This document shows positions 27,598 through 37,922 of a DNA stretch of 64,000 bases, one piece after another (the stretch's first letter is position 1; the number at the start of each line of letters is the position of its first letter). The DNA comes from Malaciobacter marinus. Lineage in GTDB: Bacteria; Campylobacterota; Campylobacteria; Campylobacterales; Arcobacteraceae. Made by a program: the position numbers and the translations under genes. The DNA is taken from contig NZ_CP032101.1 of assembly GCF_003544855.1 (NCBI RefSeq), positions 930,001 to 994,000 on the forward strand, written 5' to 3'. The notes below the pieces were generated by a model that saw only the letters and a program-made list of their open reading frames with translations, did not search any database and was not told the DNA's origin.

Positions 27598-28383
27598 ATG
27601 AAAAAAATAATAATACTATTTTTTCTATCTATATCTATCTTGGCTGCAAAGCCAAGAGTTTCTGTATCAATTCTACCTTTAGAGTATATAATTGAAAAAA
27701 TCACATTAAATAAGTTTTATCATATGTCACTATTTGATGAAAACTATTTAAATGAATTTCCATCAAAAAAGAAGATAAGAAAATTATCTTATTCTCCTAT
27801 TTTTTTATCTATGAACTTACCAAGAGAAAAGAAATACATAAAAGATTTACAAGCAATAAGTAATATAAAAATAGTTGATGTTACAAAAGGAATTAATAAA
27901 ATTGATAATAATCCATATATATGGATGGATCCAATAATTTTTAGAAAAATAGTTTTAAATGTTTATGATCAGATATTAAAACTTGATAGGGAACATAAAA
28001 ATTTTTATGAGAATAATTTAAATAAATTTTTGAAAAATATTGATGAGATTTTTTTAGTTGTTAGAAAACAATTAAACAATGCCAAAAGTTATAATTTTTA
28101 TGCTTTTGATAAATATTGGGATTATTATGCAAAAAGATATAGAATTAATTTAATAAAAAAAGAAAAGCATAAATTAAATGCTAAAGAGATTTATGAAACT
28201 ATAATATTTGCAAGAGAAAACAATATAAATAAAACATTAGTAGATGAACATGATTCAAAAAAAATCATATCATTTTTTGCTCAAAATTCTGAAACAAAAA
28301 TTATTAAAAATAATATTTTTAAAAAGAATTGGCAAAGCAATATCTTCATACTTACTCAAAAAATATCAGAAGAAAATAACTAA
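27598..28383 (+). CDS. ZnuA/TroA-like solute-binding protein lacking His ligands
   Basis: A 261-residue secreted protein with a signal peptide of about 17 residues and the layout of cluster A-I zinc/manganese receptors: an N-terminal VSILPLEYIIEKI strand, the NPYIWMDP motif, the linking helix, and LVDEHDSKKI. The expected metal histidines are replaced: DPHIWLDP reads with Tyr for His, and the FHPAWGYFA-type His becomes Asp in AFDKYWDYYA. There is no ZnuB or ZnuC beside it. It may bind a different ligand or act as an accessory protein. Follows aspS by 17 bases. Confidence 0.75.
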   Translation: MKKIIILFFLSISILAAKPRVSVSILPLEYIIEKITLNKFYHMSLFDENYLNEFPSKKKIRKLSYSPIFLSMNLPREKKYIKDLQAISNIKIVDVTKGINKIDNNPYIWMDPIIFRKIVLNVYDQILKLDREHKNFYENNLNKFLKNIDEIFLVVRKQLNNAKSYNFYAFDKYWDYYAKRYRINLIKKEKHKLNAKEIYETIIFARENNINKTLVDEHDSKKIISFFAQNSETKIIKNNIFKKNWQSNIFILTQKISEENN

Positions 28384-28492
28384 CAAATTAAAAATTATAT
28401 ACAATTGTATATATACTATACACTAAAAACAATACAAAAAAATTCAAAAATTATATAATATTTATATCTAATCAATCTATAAGGGGAAAATC

Positions 28493-30964
28493 ATGTCAGG
28501 ATTGATAAATTATAAAGGTATAAATGTAAAAAAAGAGTTATATCCTATAATTAAGCATATTGAAGATGTAGATAAATATAGAGAAGAATTAGGCAGACTT
28601 AGTTCTTCTTGGGATATTTTTGCATTACTTGGACAACTTGGTGATATAAATATTGATATTGGCAAAACAAAAGAAAATTTCTTAAACCTTACTTCAACAC
28701 TTTTAAATCATTTAAGTGAACAAACAATAAAAAAAGTAACTCAAGAGATGAATTTTAAATCTCAAGTTGCTATTGATGTTGTTATTAGAAATCTTTTTGA
28801 AAGAACTGCAGATATTGGATTTTTGGCAACGGATGATGATATTAGAACTTTTATTAAAAATTATGTTTCTGATTACAATAATGAAAGTATTGAACTTAAA
28901 CATGAAATTCAAAAAAGATTTAAAGAGTATGTTGCAAAGTACTCTGTATATTTTGATATTGTTTTAGTAAATACAAAGGGTAAAATTTTAGTAAGACTTG
29001 ATGAAGATGAAAAGTTAGAAAAAGTAGATTTTGAGTTTGTTAATGAAGTTTTAAATAGTACACAAGAGTATGTAGAAACTTATAGATATCATGATTTTTT
29101 ACCCCATCATGAAAAAACATTGGTCTACTCTTATAAAGTTACAAAAACAAACAATCCCAGCTCTGAAAACCTTGGAGTATTATGTTTATGTTTTAAATTT
29201 CAAGATGAAATGAAAGGCATTTTTAATAATCTTATTGACCCCAAAAATAAAGAATCAATAACTATTTTAGATGAGCAAGGAGTTGTAATTGCTTCTAGTG
29301 ATAAGGTACATATACCATTAGATTCAAAATTACCAATTGTATTAAATGAGCAATATAAAATTATATCATTTGCAGGAAGAGATTATATAGCAAAAACTTG
29401 CAAAACAAATGGATATCAAGGTTTTAAAGGACTTAATTGGTATGGGCATATTATGATACCTCTTGAGTATGCTTTTTTAAGTAATTACTTAGAAACTTTA
29501 AAAGTTGATGACAATGTTATTAATGCAATGATGGGAAATGAACAACATTTCTCAAAAGAGTTGCAAGAGGTTTTTAATAAAAGTAAGACAATTCAAGATA
29601 ATCTAAATAGAGTAATTTGGAATGGAAATATTTCTCAAAGTAAAACTAACTCATCAAATAGAGAGTTTTCAAAGTCACTTTTAAATGAAATCGGAAGTAC
29701 AGGAGTAAAAGCAAACTCTTCTTTAAGTAATTTAAATCAAACTATTATTAGCTCAATTTTAAAAGATAGTGAGTTTTTATCATCATTAGCAATTGATATT
29801 ATGGATAGAAATCTTTATGAAAGAGCAAATGATTGTAGATGGTGGGCTTTAACTTCTTATTTTAGAAAAGCTTTAGATGATATAAATTCAATTTCATATA
29901 AACAAGATGAAATAAATTCAATATTAAAGTATATAAATGATTTATATACTGTCTATTCAAATCTTTTGATTTTTGATAAAGACGGGAAAATTATTGCAGT
30001 TTCAAATAAAGAAGAAGAGTATTTAATAGGAAAAGTATTGACTCAAGAGTGGGTAGATAAAACTTTAAATTTAGAAGATACATCAAAATATTGTGTATCA
30101 AAATTTGAAAAATCAAATTTATATAATAATGAATCAACATATATTTATTGTAGTGCAATTCGTTGTTTAAATGATGATAAAAAAATAAATGGTGGAATTG
30201 CAATTGTTTTTGATTCTACTTTTCAGTTTAATGCAATGCTTGATGAGACTTTACCAAGAAATAATAAAGGTGAAAAAGTTGATGGTGTTTTTGCACTATT
30301 TACAAATAAAAATAAAAATATTATATCTTCTACAAATGAAGAGTTTAAAATAGATACTTTTTTGGATTTAGATGATAGATTTTTTAATTTAAATAATGCT
30401 CAAAAGTTAAGTGAAATAGTTGAATATGAGGGTAAGTATTACGCTGTTGGAGTTAGATGTTCTTCTGGATATAGAGAGTATAAAAGTAATATTGATGATT
30501 ATGTAAATGATGTATTATGCTTTGTATTTATTTATATAGGAGCGATTAATAATGGTAATAAAATTAAATATAAAGTAAAAGATAAATTTGCCTTATCTTC
30601 GAAAAAGAGTTTAACAAAAAATAGTGTTGACTTGGCAACTTTTTATTTAGGAAATAAATTCTTAGCAGTAGAAGCTAAAAATGTTATATCTTCAATTGGT
30701 ATAGATAAACTTGAAGAGTCAATAGACATGGATAAAAACAATCATTTCAAAGGGATGGTTTTATATAAAGAAAACTTGATATCTGTACTTGATATTAGAA
30801 AGTTTATAAATGAAGATATCACAGATGATGGACTTGAAAATATTATATTACTTCAATATGATGAAGATAATATTGAACATTGTGTTGGAATATTAGTATC
30901 TTCTTTAGAAAATATCAGTGTTGTTGAAAAAAGTTCTATTCAACATATACAAAGTCACTTTTAG
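28493..30964 (+). CDS. Cytoplasmic double-Cache-like/CheW signalling protein, frameshifted
   Basis: A large protein (823 residues to the first stop) with no membrane segment. Two homologous sensor units can be seen, each starting with an L[FY]ERA[NT]D helix (around residues 98 and 440) and containing Cache/PAS-like strands (VLVNTKGKILVRL; LIFDKDGKIIAV). A CheW domain begins near DLATFYLGNKFLAVEA and is cut at HIQSHF by TAG 30962-30964. The rest of the CheW domain continues in another frame to 31080. CheW units dock CheA and chemoreceptors, so this would link a soluble sensor to chemotaxis. Confidence 0.8.
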   Translation: MSGLINYKGINVKKELYPIIKHIEDVDKYREELGRLSSSWDIFALLGQLGDINIDIGKTKENFLNLTSTLLNHLSEQTIKKVTQEMNFKSQVAIDVVIRNLFERTADIGFLATDDDIRTFIKNYVSDYNNESIELKHEIQKRFKEYVAKYSVYFDIVLVNTKGKILVRLDEDEKLEKVDFEFVNEVLNSTQEYVETYRYHDFLPHHEKTLVYSYKVTKTNNPSSENLGVLCLCFKFQDEMKGIFNNLIDPKNKESITILDEQGVVIASSDKVHIPLDSKLPIVLNEQYKIISFAGRDYIAKTCKTNGYQGFKGLNWYGHIMIPLEYAFLSNYLETLKVDDNVINAMMGNEQHFSKELQEVFNKSKTIQDNLNRVIWNGNISQSKTNSSNREFSKSLLNEIGSTGVKANSSLSNLNQTIISSILKDSEFLSSLAIDIMDRNLYERANDCRWWALTSYFRKALDDINSISYKQDEINSILKYINDLYTVYSNLLIFDKDGKIIAVSNKEEEYLIGKVLTQEWVDKTLNLEDTSKYCVSKFEKSNLYNNESTYIYCSAIRCLNDDKKINGGIAIVFDSTFQFNAMLDETLPRNNKGEKVDGVFALFTNKNKNIISSTNEEFKIDTFLDLDDRFFNLNNAQKLSEIVEYEGKYYAVGVRCSSGYREYKSNIDDYVNDVLCFVFIYIGAINNGNKIKYKVKDKFALSSKKSLTKNSVDLATFYLGNKFLAVEAKNVISSIGIDKLEESIDMDKNNHFKGMVLYKENLISVLDIRKFINEDITDDGLENIILLQYDEDNIEHCVGILVSSLENISVVEKSSIQHIQSHF

Positions 30965-31080
30965 GTTCTGGTACATTAATTCAAAGTCTTGTTGATATTG
31001 AAGAAGAAGGTAGTTCAAAAGTAGCTATGATTCTTGATATTGAAAAAATTGATGACAATTTAACACAAGAGTTAAGCTAA
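30965..31080 (+). pseudogene. Detached CheW-domain C-terminus after frameshift
   Basis: Read in the frame that begins with GGT at 30964, this stretch gives GSGTLIQSLVDIEEE and then VAMILDIEKI before TAA 31078-31080. That is the expected last strand and helix of the CheW domain whose upstream part ends at 30964. Adding one T to the T4 run at 30959-30962 would remove the TAG and restore a continuous protein of about 862 residues. It has no start of its own. Confidence 0.75.
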
Positions 31081-31149
31081 TTTGAAATTTATAGAATAAG
31101 TTAAATGATATTTAGGCACAATACAAAAAAATATTAAGGCCAAATATAA

Positions 31150-32907
31150 ATGAATAAGAATGAATTTTTACCAACTACAAAAGAAGAGATGAAAAAGCGA
31201 GGCTGGGAAGAACTAGATGTTGTTTTAATCTCTGGCGATGCTTATATAGATTCACCTTTTATGGGAATTGCAGTTGTTGGAAGAATACTTGAAAGTATTG
31301 GGCTAAGGGTTGGTGTAATAGGGCAACCTGATATAAATAGTGATGTTGATGTAAAAAGATTGGGTGAACCAAAACTATTTTGGGGTGTTAGTGGTGGAAG
31401 TATTGATTCTATGGTATCAAACTATACTGCAACTAAAAAGTTTAGAAATAGTGATGATTATACTCCTGGTGGAAAAAACAATAAAAGACCTGATAGAGCA
31501 ACACTTGTTTATACAAATTTAATTAGAAGATATTTTAAAAATACAGTACCAATTGTTTTAGGTGGTATAGAAGCAAGTCTTAGAAGATTAAGTCATTATG
31601 ATTATTGGTCAAATAAGCTTAGAAAACCGATTTTATTTGATACAAAAGCTGATTATATGATTTATGGAATGGGTGAACAAGCTATTATCGATCTTGGTAA
31701 CACACTAAGAGATGGTGGTGATCCTAAAAATATAAGAGGAGTTTGCTATATCTCAAAAGAACCTGTCTTAGAATATTTACAAATACCAAGTCATGAAGAG
31801 TGTTTAAGTAATAAAGAAAAATATATTGATTTATTTAAAGTATTTTATGACAATAATGATCCTGTGTACTCAAAAGGGCTTTGTCAAAAAGTAGATTCAA
31901 GATATCTAATCCAAAATCCTCCAAGTGATTATTTAGAAGAAAAAGAGATGGATAAAATCGCATCTTTTCCTTATCAAAGAGATGTTCACCCATATCACAA
32001 AAAAGATGGAAAAGTTAAATGTCTAGAAACAATTAAATTTTCAATTATGACTCATCATGGATGTTGGGGTGAGTGTAATTTTTGTGCAATAGCAGTTCAT
32101 CAAGGACGAACTATTAGAACACGAAGTGAAGAGAATATTATTCAAGAAGCAAAAGATTTCACAAAAATGAAAGATTTTAAAGGAATAATTTCAGATGTTG
32201 GAGGTCCTACTGCAAATATGTACGGATATGAGTGCAAGAAAAAACTTAAAAAAGGTACATGTGTAGATAATTATAGGTGTGTTGATGATAAAAGACTTTG
32301 TAAAGCCATGAAAGTTGATCATAGCAGAAACATACAACTACTAAAAGATATAAGAGAAGTGCCTGGAGTTAAAAAAGCCTTTGTAGCTTCAGGAGTAAGA
32401 TATGATTTAATTACTGCTGATAAAAAACATGGATACGATTATTTAAAGCAGATGGTAAATCATCATATCTCTGGACAAATGAAAGTTGCGCCTGAACATA
32501 CAGATGATGAGGTTTTATATCATATGGGAAAACCTGGAAAACAAACACTAATTGACTTTAAAAAGATGTATGATAAGCTAAATAAAGAATCAGGTAAAAA
32601 GCAGTTTTTAACTTACTATTTAATTGCAGCTCATCCAGGTTGTAAAGAGAAGCATATGCATGAACTTAAACAGTTTACAACACATGAGTTAAAGATGAAT
32701 CCAGAGCAAGCACAAGTCTTTACTCCAACTCCTGGAACATACTCAGCTGTGATGTATTATACTGAAATGGACCCATTTACAAAAAAGAAAATATTTGTAG
32801 AAAAAGATACAAGAAGAAAAGAGAAACAAAAAGAGATTGTAATTCAAAAAAGAACATATAATAAAAATGATAAGAGAAAAATATCTTCATATGGTATGCA
32901 AGGATAA
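31150..32907 (+). CDS. YgiQ family radical SAM protein
   Basis: A 585-residue radical SAM protein of the YgiQ family. The cluster ligands are C305-x3-C309-x2-C312 in the HHGCWGECNFC segment; the N-terminal cobalamin-like domain, the APEH motif, and a C-terminal region with TPTPGTYSAVMYYT are typical. The chemical reaction of the family is not established. It has its own upstream region and a downstream gap of 50 bases before adk. Length fits the family. Confidence 0.93.
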   Translation: MNKNEFLPTTKEEMKKRGWEELDVVLISGDAYIDSPFMGIAVVGRILESIGLRVGVIGQPDINSDVDVKRLGEPKLFWGVSGGSIDSMVSNYTATKKFRNSDDYTPGGKNNKRPDRATLVYTNLIRRYFKNTVPIVLGGIEASLRRLSHYDYWSNKLRKPILFDTKADYMIYGMGEQAIIDLGNTLRDGGDPKNIRGVCYISKEPVLEYLQIPSHEECLSNKEKYIDLFKVFYDNNDPVYSKGLCQKVDSRYLIQNPPSDYLEEKEMDKIASFPYQRDVHPYHKKDGKVKCLETIKFSIMTHHGCWGECNFCAIAVHQGRTIRTRSEENIIQEAKDFTKMKDFKGIISDVGGPTANMYGYECKKKLKKGTCVDNYRCVDDKRLCKAMKVDHSRNIQLLKDIREVPGVKKAFVASGVRYDLITADKKHGYDYLKQMVNHHISGQMKVAPEHTDDEVLYHMGKPGKQTLIDFKKMYDKLNKESGKKQFLTYYLIAAHPGCKEKHMHELKQFTTHELKMNPEQAQVFTPTPGTYSAVMYYTEMDPFTKKKIFVEKDTRRKEKQKEIVIQKRTYNKNDKRKISSYGMQG

Positions 32908-32935
32908 AACAAAAAAACTTGTATAAGTTGCTTTT

Positions 32936-32944
32936 TGCTATAAT
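32936..32944 (+). promoter_or_regulatory. Extended -10 promoter for adk
   Basis: TGCTATAAT (32936-32944) has the TG of an extended -10 and a perfect TATAAT, with a T-rich stretch upstream but no clear -35. Initiation would fall near 32951, about 38 bases before the adk start. Confidence 0.5.
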
Positions 32945-32988
32945 ACGGCCAATTTAATATGTTTATAAAAATTGATAAGGGAATATTT

Positions 32989-33558
32989 ATGAAAAAACTT
33001 TTTTTAATTATTGGTGCACCAGGAAGTGGTAAAACAACAGATGCAGAGCTAATTGCCCAAAAACACGAAAATATTACTCATTATTCAACTGGTGATATGT
33101 TCAGAGCAGAAGTAGCAAGTGGAAGCCAAAGAGGACAACTAATTGATTCATATGTATCAAAAGGGAATCTTGTACCAATTGATATTGTTATTGAAACAAT
33201 TGTAGGTGCTATTAAAAATGCTCCAACAGATGTTGTTGTTATTGATGGTTATCCAAGAAGTGGTGAACAAATGACTGAGTTAGATAAATACTTAGAAAAT
33301 GAAACAGAAGTTGAATTAATAAACTGTATTGAAGTTCAAGTATCACAAGAAGTTGCAAAAGATAGAGTTCTTGGTCGAGCAAGAGGTGCTGATGATAATG
33401 TTGAGGTATTTAACAATAGAATGAAAGTATATACAGATCCATTAAAAGAGATTCAAGAATTTTATACAAAAAAAGAGCTTTTAAAGAAGATTGATGGTGA
33501 AAGAACTATTGAAGAAATTGTTGCTGAAATGGACGAATTTATTCAATCAAAAATCTAA
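32989..33558 (+). CDS. adk: Adenylate kinase
   Basis: Interconverts AMP + ATP and two ADP. The P-loop GAPGSGKTT lies at residues 8-16, followed by the AMP-binding STGDMFRAE and the DGYPRSGEQ motif, and [11 protein letters not shown] in the lid. I place the start at ATG 32989, 6 bases after AAGGGA, giving 189 residues; the in-frame ATG at 32959 is before the ribosome site. The short lid form without a zinc finger is normal for this phylum. Confidence 0.95.
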   Translation: MKKLFLIIGAPGSGKTTDAELIAQKHENITHYSTGDMFRAEVASGSQRGQLIDSYVSKGNLVPIDIVIETIVGAIKNAPTDVVVIDGYPRSGEQMTELDKYLENETEVELINCIEVQVSQEVAKDRVLGRARGADDNVEVFNNRMKVYTDPLKEIQEFYTKKELLKKIDGERTIEEIVAEMDEFIQSKI

Positions 33559-33573
33559 TTTAAAGTAATAAAA

Positions 33574-34353
33574 GTGAAAAAAAACGAAGATTTAATTAAC
33601 TTTTATTCAGTAATTATTGGAACAGAACTTTTAAATGGGCGTCGTAAAGATGCCCATTTTGCTTTTTTAAATAAAGAACTTCTAAAAAGAGGGTGGAGAC
33701 ATAAAGCCTCTTTTGTAATTGAAGATGATCCTAAACTAATGGAAAATATATATAATCTTATAAAAGCAGATGAAAACTCTGTGATGTTTAGTTTTGGTGG
33801 AATTGGTTCTACTCCTGATGATTTGACAAGAGAAGTTGCAGCAAAAGTTTTTAGAGATGGTGAAATGTATTTTCATGAAGAAGCAAAAGCTTTAATTGAA
33901 AATCAGTTTAAAGAAGAAGCCTATCCACATAGAATAAATATGTCATATCTTCCAAAAAATGCAAAACTTCTTGATAATATTGTAAATAATGTACCTGGTT
34001 TTTATTTGGATGATAGATTCTTTTTTACACCTGGATTTCCATCTATGAGTCAAGCTATGGTTTTACAAGCATTAGATACTTATTATTGTAAAAATAGTGT
34101 TGTAAAGTATAGGTTATCTTTAACTGCTGCTTGTGGTGAGAGTGATTTAATTGACATAATGAAACAAGTAAATAGTGATGAAGTTGAATTGTCTTCACTA
34201 CCAAGGTTTATTGATAATCATAAAAGAGCTACGGTAATATCACTTAATTCAACAAGTAAGAAAGCTGTAGAAAAGTATTATGATTTATTTGTACAATATC
34301 TAAAAACAAAAAGAATTGATTGTTTCTTAGAAGATATTGCTAAAAGAGATTAA
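33574..34353 (+). CDS. CinA-like molybdopterin-binding domain protein
   Basis: A 259-residue protein with the MoCF/CinA N-terminal fold: SVIIGTELLNGRRKD at the start, MFSFGGIGSTPDDLTREV as the GGxGxTxDD signature, and the PGFYLDDRFFFTPGFPSMSQ segment. It lacks the C-terminal nicotinamide-mononucleotide deamidase domain of full CinA. Such stand-alone domains are often called competence/damage-inducible or molybdopterin-binding proteins, but their activity is uncertain. The start is GTG, 16 bases after adk. Confidence 0.85.
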   Translation: MKKNEDLINFYSVIIGTELLNGRRKDAHFAFLNKELLKRGWRHKASFVIEDDPKLMENIYNLIKADENSVMFSFGGIGSTPDDLTREVAAKVFRDGEMYFHEEAKALIENQFKEEAYPHRINMSYLPKNAKLLDNIVNNVPGFYLDDRFFFTPGFPSMSQAMVLQALDTYYCKNSVVKYRLSLTAACGESDLIDIMKQVNSDEVELSSLPRFIDNHKRATVISLNSTSKKAVEKYYDLFVQYLKTKRIDCFLEDIAKRD

Positions 34354-34355
34354 TT

Positions 34356-35024
34356 TTATTCTGGTTCTGTGTAAAAATTAAATTTGAAACCTTTATCTTC
34401 TGGATATCTTCTTAAATTATAATCTTCATATACTTTTATACATAAAGGATGATTTTTTTTCATTCCTTCTTTTGCAAAGGTATGAGCTCTTCCAAAGTTA
34501 GGAAATACTCCTTGTCCACTAGCATACATTAAAGCAAGATTACAATGTGCTTCTGTAAAACCAGCTTTTGAAGCCTTTTCAAAATATTTTACTGCTAGTT
34601 TATAGTCTTTATCCACTGCAATACCACTAACTAGAATTTTTCCCATCATATTATAAGCTGGAACATAATTTGCATTACTTAACTCTAAAAAGAGATTATA
34701 GGCTTTTTTTTCATCATAATAAGCTAACTTCTTATTTAAATAAAGTTTCCCAAGATAATAACCTGCTTTTTTATCTCCTAATGTTGCACCTTTTGTTAAA
34801 AGAACAAATGTATTACTTATATTTCTTTGAATCTCTTCACCTTTTGCATAAATCATTGCAAGTCTAAAAATAGCTTTTGTATTATCTTTTTGTGCAAGAT
34901 CTTTATAATAACCTAATGCTTCTAATACACCATTTTCTTTTTCAATACTCTTAACTTGTTCAAATGTCATTGCACTTGAAAATGTAATAAATGCAATAAA
35001 TACAAAAAAATATTTTATAATCAT
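34356..35024 (-). CDS. Secreted Sel1-repeat protein
   Basis: A 222-residue protein with a signal peptide ending near SSA (residue 18) and several Sel1-type (SLR) helical repeats, for example [30 protein letters not shown] and [15 protein letters not shown], each containing the A-x-x-x-LG/A-x-x-Y pattern. Such solenoids mediate protein-protein contacts in the periplasm. It overlaps the stop region of alr upstream by 4 bases, so it is the distal gene of a uvrC-alr unit. Binding partners are not known. Confidence 0.85.
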   Translation of the reverse strand: MIIKYFFVFIAFITFSSAMTFEQVKSIEKENGVLEALGYYKDLAQKDNTKAIFRLAMIYAKGEEIQRNISNTFVLLTKGATLGDKKAGYYLGKLYLNKKLAYYDEKKAYNLFLELSNANYVPAYNMMGKILVSGIAVDKDYKLAVKYFEKASKAGFTEAHCNLALMYASGQGVFPNFGRAHTFAKEGMKKNHPLCIKVYEDYNLRRYPEDKGFKFNFYTEPE

Positions 35025-36043
35025 ATTATCTCTTTTTTTATATTGGGATTTAATGTTGTAATAATTTCATATGTAATTGTATCATGAATTTTTGCTAATT
35101 GTCTAACATCATCAAAAATACAAACTTCTTCATCTTGACTATTTATACTTAGATTATCCATTGATACTCTACCTAAAATCTTATATCCTTTAGGAGTGAT
35201 ATACTTATGTTTTTCATTTAATCTTAAAAAGCCATCTCCATATCCAACATCATAAGTTGATACAGTCATATCTTTTTTTGCAAAATAACTTCCACCATAA
35301 CCAATTCTTTGACCTTTTTTTATTTCACGTGTAGAGATTTTTTGAGCCCAAAATGACATTACAGGTTTTAATTTAGGATTATTAAATATTGTGTCAGTTT
35401 CTAAATATCCATATGTTGCTATTCCAACTCTTGCAAAATCTTCATCAAAATCTTTTACTCTAAATAGTGCTGATGAGTTAGCTGAATGAAACTTTGGAGT
35501 TGGTATTGAAAGTTTTTCACATGTGCTTTTCACTTCTTGTTTTATTTGCTCAAAATTTGATCTTTGCCAATAGAAATCTGTAGATAATTCATCTGCACAT
35601 CTATAGTGTGTGAATAAACCTGTGAACTTTAAGTTTTGTTCACAAATCCCAATAATAGCCTCTTTAAGCTGTTTTTTATTTATTCCATTTCTATGCATTC
35701 CTGAATCAATTTTTAGATGAACCTTCGTATTTATGGGCAGTTTTTTAATTTGTTCTAAAGAGTTAACTGCTATGTGAAAAGTATGTGAATAAGTGCTGTT
35801 TTCTACATCAGCTAATATTAAGACATCCTCAAAAAAGTTATTAATTTTCAATGCTTCTTCATGGGTTCTAACTACTGCTTTTTTTATTCCATATTCACTT
35901 GCAAGTTTTGCTATTTCAAGTAATCCATGCCCATAAGCATTATCTTTTAATACGATTGCAACTTTTTCTATCCCTTTTGCTTGTTTTGAAATTAGATTTA
36001 GATTGTGAAATAAATTTTCTCTGTTTAAAATTATTTTTGCCAA
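35021..36043 (-). CDS. alr: Alanine racemase
   Basis: PLP enzyme converting L- to D-alanine for peptidoglycan. Lys33 in [10 protein letters not shown] is the Schiff-base lysine, and IGYGGSY carries the second catalytic-region Tyr/Gly motif; DSGMHRNG is the substrate-binding stretch. At 340 residues it is slightly shorter than the E. coli enzyme (359), as usual here. It is 10 bases after uvrC. Its product is the substrate of the Ddl at the left edge of the window. Confidence 0.95.
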   Translation of the reverse strand: MAKIILNRENLFHNLNLISKQAKGIEKVAIVLKDNAYGHGLLEIAKLASEYGIKKAVVRTHEEALKINNFFEDVLILADVENSTYSHTFHIAVNSLEQIKKLPINTKVHLKIDSGMHRNGINKKQLKEAIIGICEQNLKFTGLFTHYRCADELSTDFYWQRSNFEQIKQEVKSTCEKLSIPTPKFHSANSSALFRVKDFDEDFARVGIATYGYLETDTIFNNPKLKPVMSFWAQKISTREIKKGQRIGYGGSYFAKKDMTVSTYDVGYGDGFLRLNEKHKYITPKGYKILGRVSMDNLSINSQDEEVCIFDDVRQLAKIHDTITYEIITTLNPNIKKEII

Positions 36044-36053
36044 TTTGTAGCCT

Positions 36054-37886
36054 TTAGTTATCTAATGTTTTAAAATAGTTTATTAATAATGAAGCATCCT
36101 TTTCATTTAAAACAATTTTTAGTTCATCAAAAGATGCATTTTTTATTTTTTCAAATTCTCCAAAATATAAAAGAAGTTTTTTGACTTTAGCTTCACCAAT
36201 TCCTTTTATTTGAAGTAAAGATATTTTACTATCATCTTTTCTTTTTTGTTTTTTATGAAAAGAGATTGCAAATCTATGTGCTTCATCTCTTAGTCTTTGA
36301 ATAAATTGTAATCTTTTATCACTTGGAAGTAAATCTACTCTTTTTATATTACTATTTTCTTCAAAATAGATTATATCTTTTGCACTTCCTTTTGCTCTAT
36401 GTGCTTTAAAATCAAGTTTTTCTTTTGCAATTGCAATTATATCAAGATTTACTCCCACAGAGTTTCTTATATCAATAGCAAGTTTTAATAAAGTTTCTCC
36501 TCCATCAATAACCCAAACATCAGGAGCTGGATTTTTTTCAAAACTTTGTACTCTTCTTATTAGTGTTTCTTTCATTTGTGCATATTCATCTTTTGCTTCA
36601 AGATTATAATGTCTATAATCTGCTTTTATAAACTTCTCTTCCCAAGTAATCATTGCGCCAACTGTTGCTTGACCCATCATATGTGAGTTATCAAAGCATT
36701 CAAATCTATTTGGTGTATATGAAAGGTTTAATAACTCTTGTAGTTGTTTATAAATAGTAGTTGCATTACTATTTTGAAGTCTTAAAAGCTCATTACAGTT
36801 ATTTATTGCAATTTTTATAATTTGTGTTTTCTTCCCTCTTTTTGGATGAATGATTGGGATATTTTTTTCAAATCTATCTTTTATAAACTCTTGAAGCTCT
36901 TCAATTTCTTGTGTTATCTCATCAGCTACAACTATCTCTTTTGGTAGTAAAGGAATTTCATTGTCATAATAGTTAATTATTGCTCTTTTATATGCTTCAT
37001 TTAGGTCTATGTCTAGCTCTTTTTGATTTATTTTTAAATAGTCATGGTTACTTGAAGCTAACTTACCATCTCTAAAAAACATTCTTACTATTACCGCTTT
37101 TTCTTTAGATGCTTTTATTGCAAATAAATCTAGATTATCATTACTTGCTAAATCCATTCCTGTATGGATTTGAGATTTTTCAATTGTTTTAATTCTATCT
37201 CTAATTTTCATAGCTTCTTCAAATCTAAACTCTTCTGAGTATTGAAGCATTCTTTCATTTAATTTTTTAATTAACTTATTTTTATTGTATATATATTCTA
37301 AGGCTTCATCAACTATTTTACTATACTCTTCTTTTGAAATTTTTCCAACACAAGGAGCATAACACTTTTTTATTTGATGAAAAAGACAAGCTTCTTTTCC
37401 TTTAATACAAGATTTTTTTTGTACTAAAGGAATTATTTCATAAATACTATCAAGCATATCTCTAGCACCAGTGGAATATGGACCAAAGTATTTAATATTT
37501 TTATCTTTTAATACTTTTCTTGTTATTTCTAATCTTGGAAAATCTTCTTTATAATCAATAACAATATAAGGATATGTTTTATCATCTCTTAATAAAATAT
37601 TGTATTTTGGTTTAAGTTGTTTAATAAGTGAATTTTCAAGTATAAGTGCATCATGTTCATTTGGTGCAATAATCCACTCTAAAGATTTCACTTCTGTTAT
37701 CATTTTGTAAATTCTAGGACTTAATTTATCAGCAGGTGCTAAATTAGGAGTAAATTTAAAATATGATTTGACTCTATTTTTTAGTACTTTTGCTTTTCCT
37801 ATATAAAGTAAGTGTCCATCTTTATTAAAGTACTGATAAACACCAGCACTATTTGGTAATTCTTTAAGTTTTTCTTCTAAGTTCAT
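36054..37886 (-). CDS. uvrC: UvrABC system protein C
   Basis: Nuclease that makes both incisions in nucleotide excision repair. The 610-residue protein shows the N-terminal GIY-YIG domain (GVYQYF then LLYIGKA), four Cys residues near [15 protein letters not shown], a UVR domain for UvrB binding ([15 protein letters not shown]), the RNase H-like 5' nuclease with [10 protein letters not shown] and VIDGGETLL, and a C-terminal helix-hairpin-helix ([16 protein letters not shown]). Complete and typical. Confidence 0.96.
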   Translation of the reverse strand: MNLEEKLKELPNSAGVYQYFNKDGHLLYIGKAKVLKNRVKSYFKFTPNLAPADKLSPRIYKMITEVKSLEWIIAPNEHDALILENSLIKQLKPKYNILLRDDKTYPYIVIDYKEDFPRLEITRKVLKDKNIKYFGPYSTGARDMLDSIYEIIPLVQKKSCIKGKEACLFHQIKKCYAPCVGKISKEEYSKIVDEALEYIYNKNKLIKKLNERMLQYSEEFRFEEAMKIRDRIKTIEKSQIHTGMDLASNDNLDLFAIKASKEKAVIVRMFFRDGKLASSNHDYLKINQKELDIDLNEAYKRAIINYYDNEIPLLPKEIVVADEITQEIEELQEFIKDRFEKNIPIIHPKRGKKTQIIKIAINNCNELLRLQNSNATTIYKQLQELLNLSYTPNRFECFDNSHMMGQATVGAMITWEEKFIKADYRHYNLEAKDEYAQMKETLIRRVQSFEKNPAPDVWVIDGGETLLKLAIDIRNSVGVNLDIIAIAKEKLDFKAHRAKGSAKDIIYFEENSNIKRVDLLPSDKRLQFIQRLRDEAHRFAISFHKKQKRKDDSKISLLQIKGIGEAKVKKLLLYFGEFEKIKNASFDELKIVLNEKDASLLINYFKTLDN

Positions 37887-37922
37887 AAATAAATTTTATC
37901 CAAAAGTTTATACGCTTTTGTT

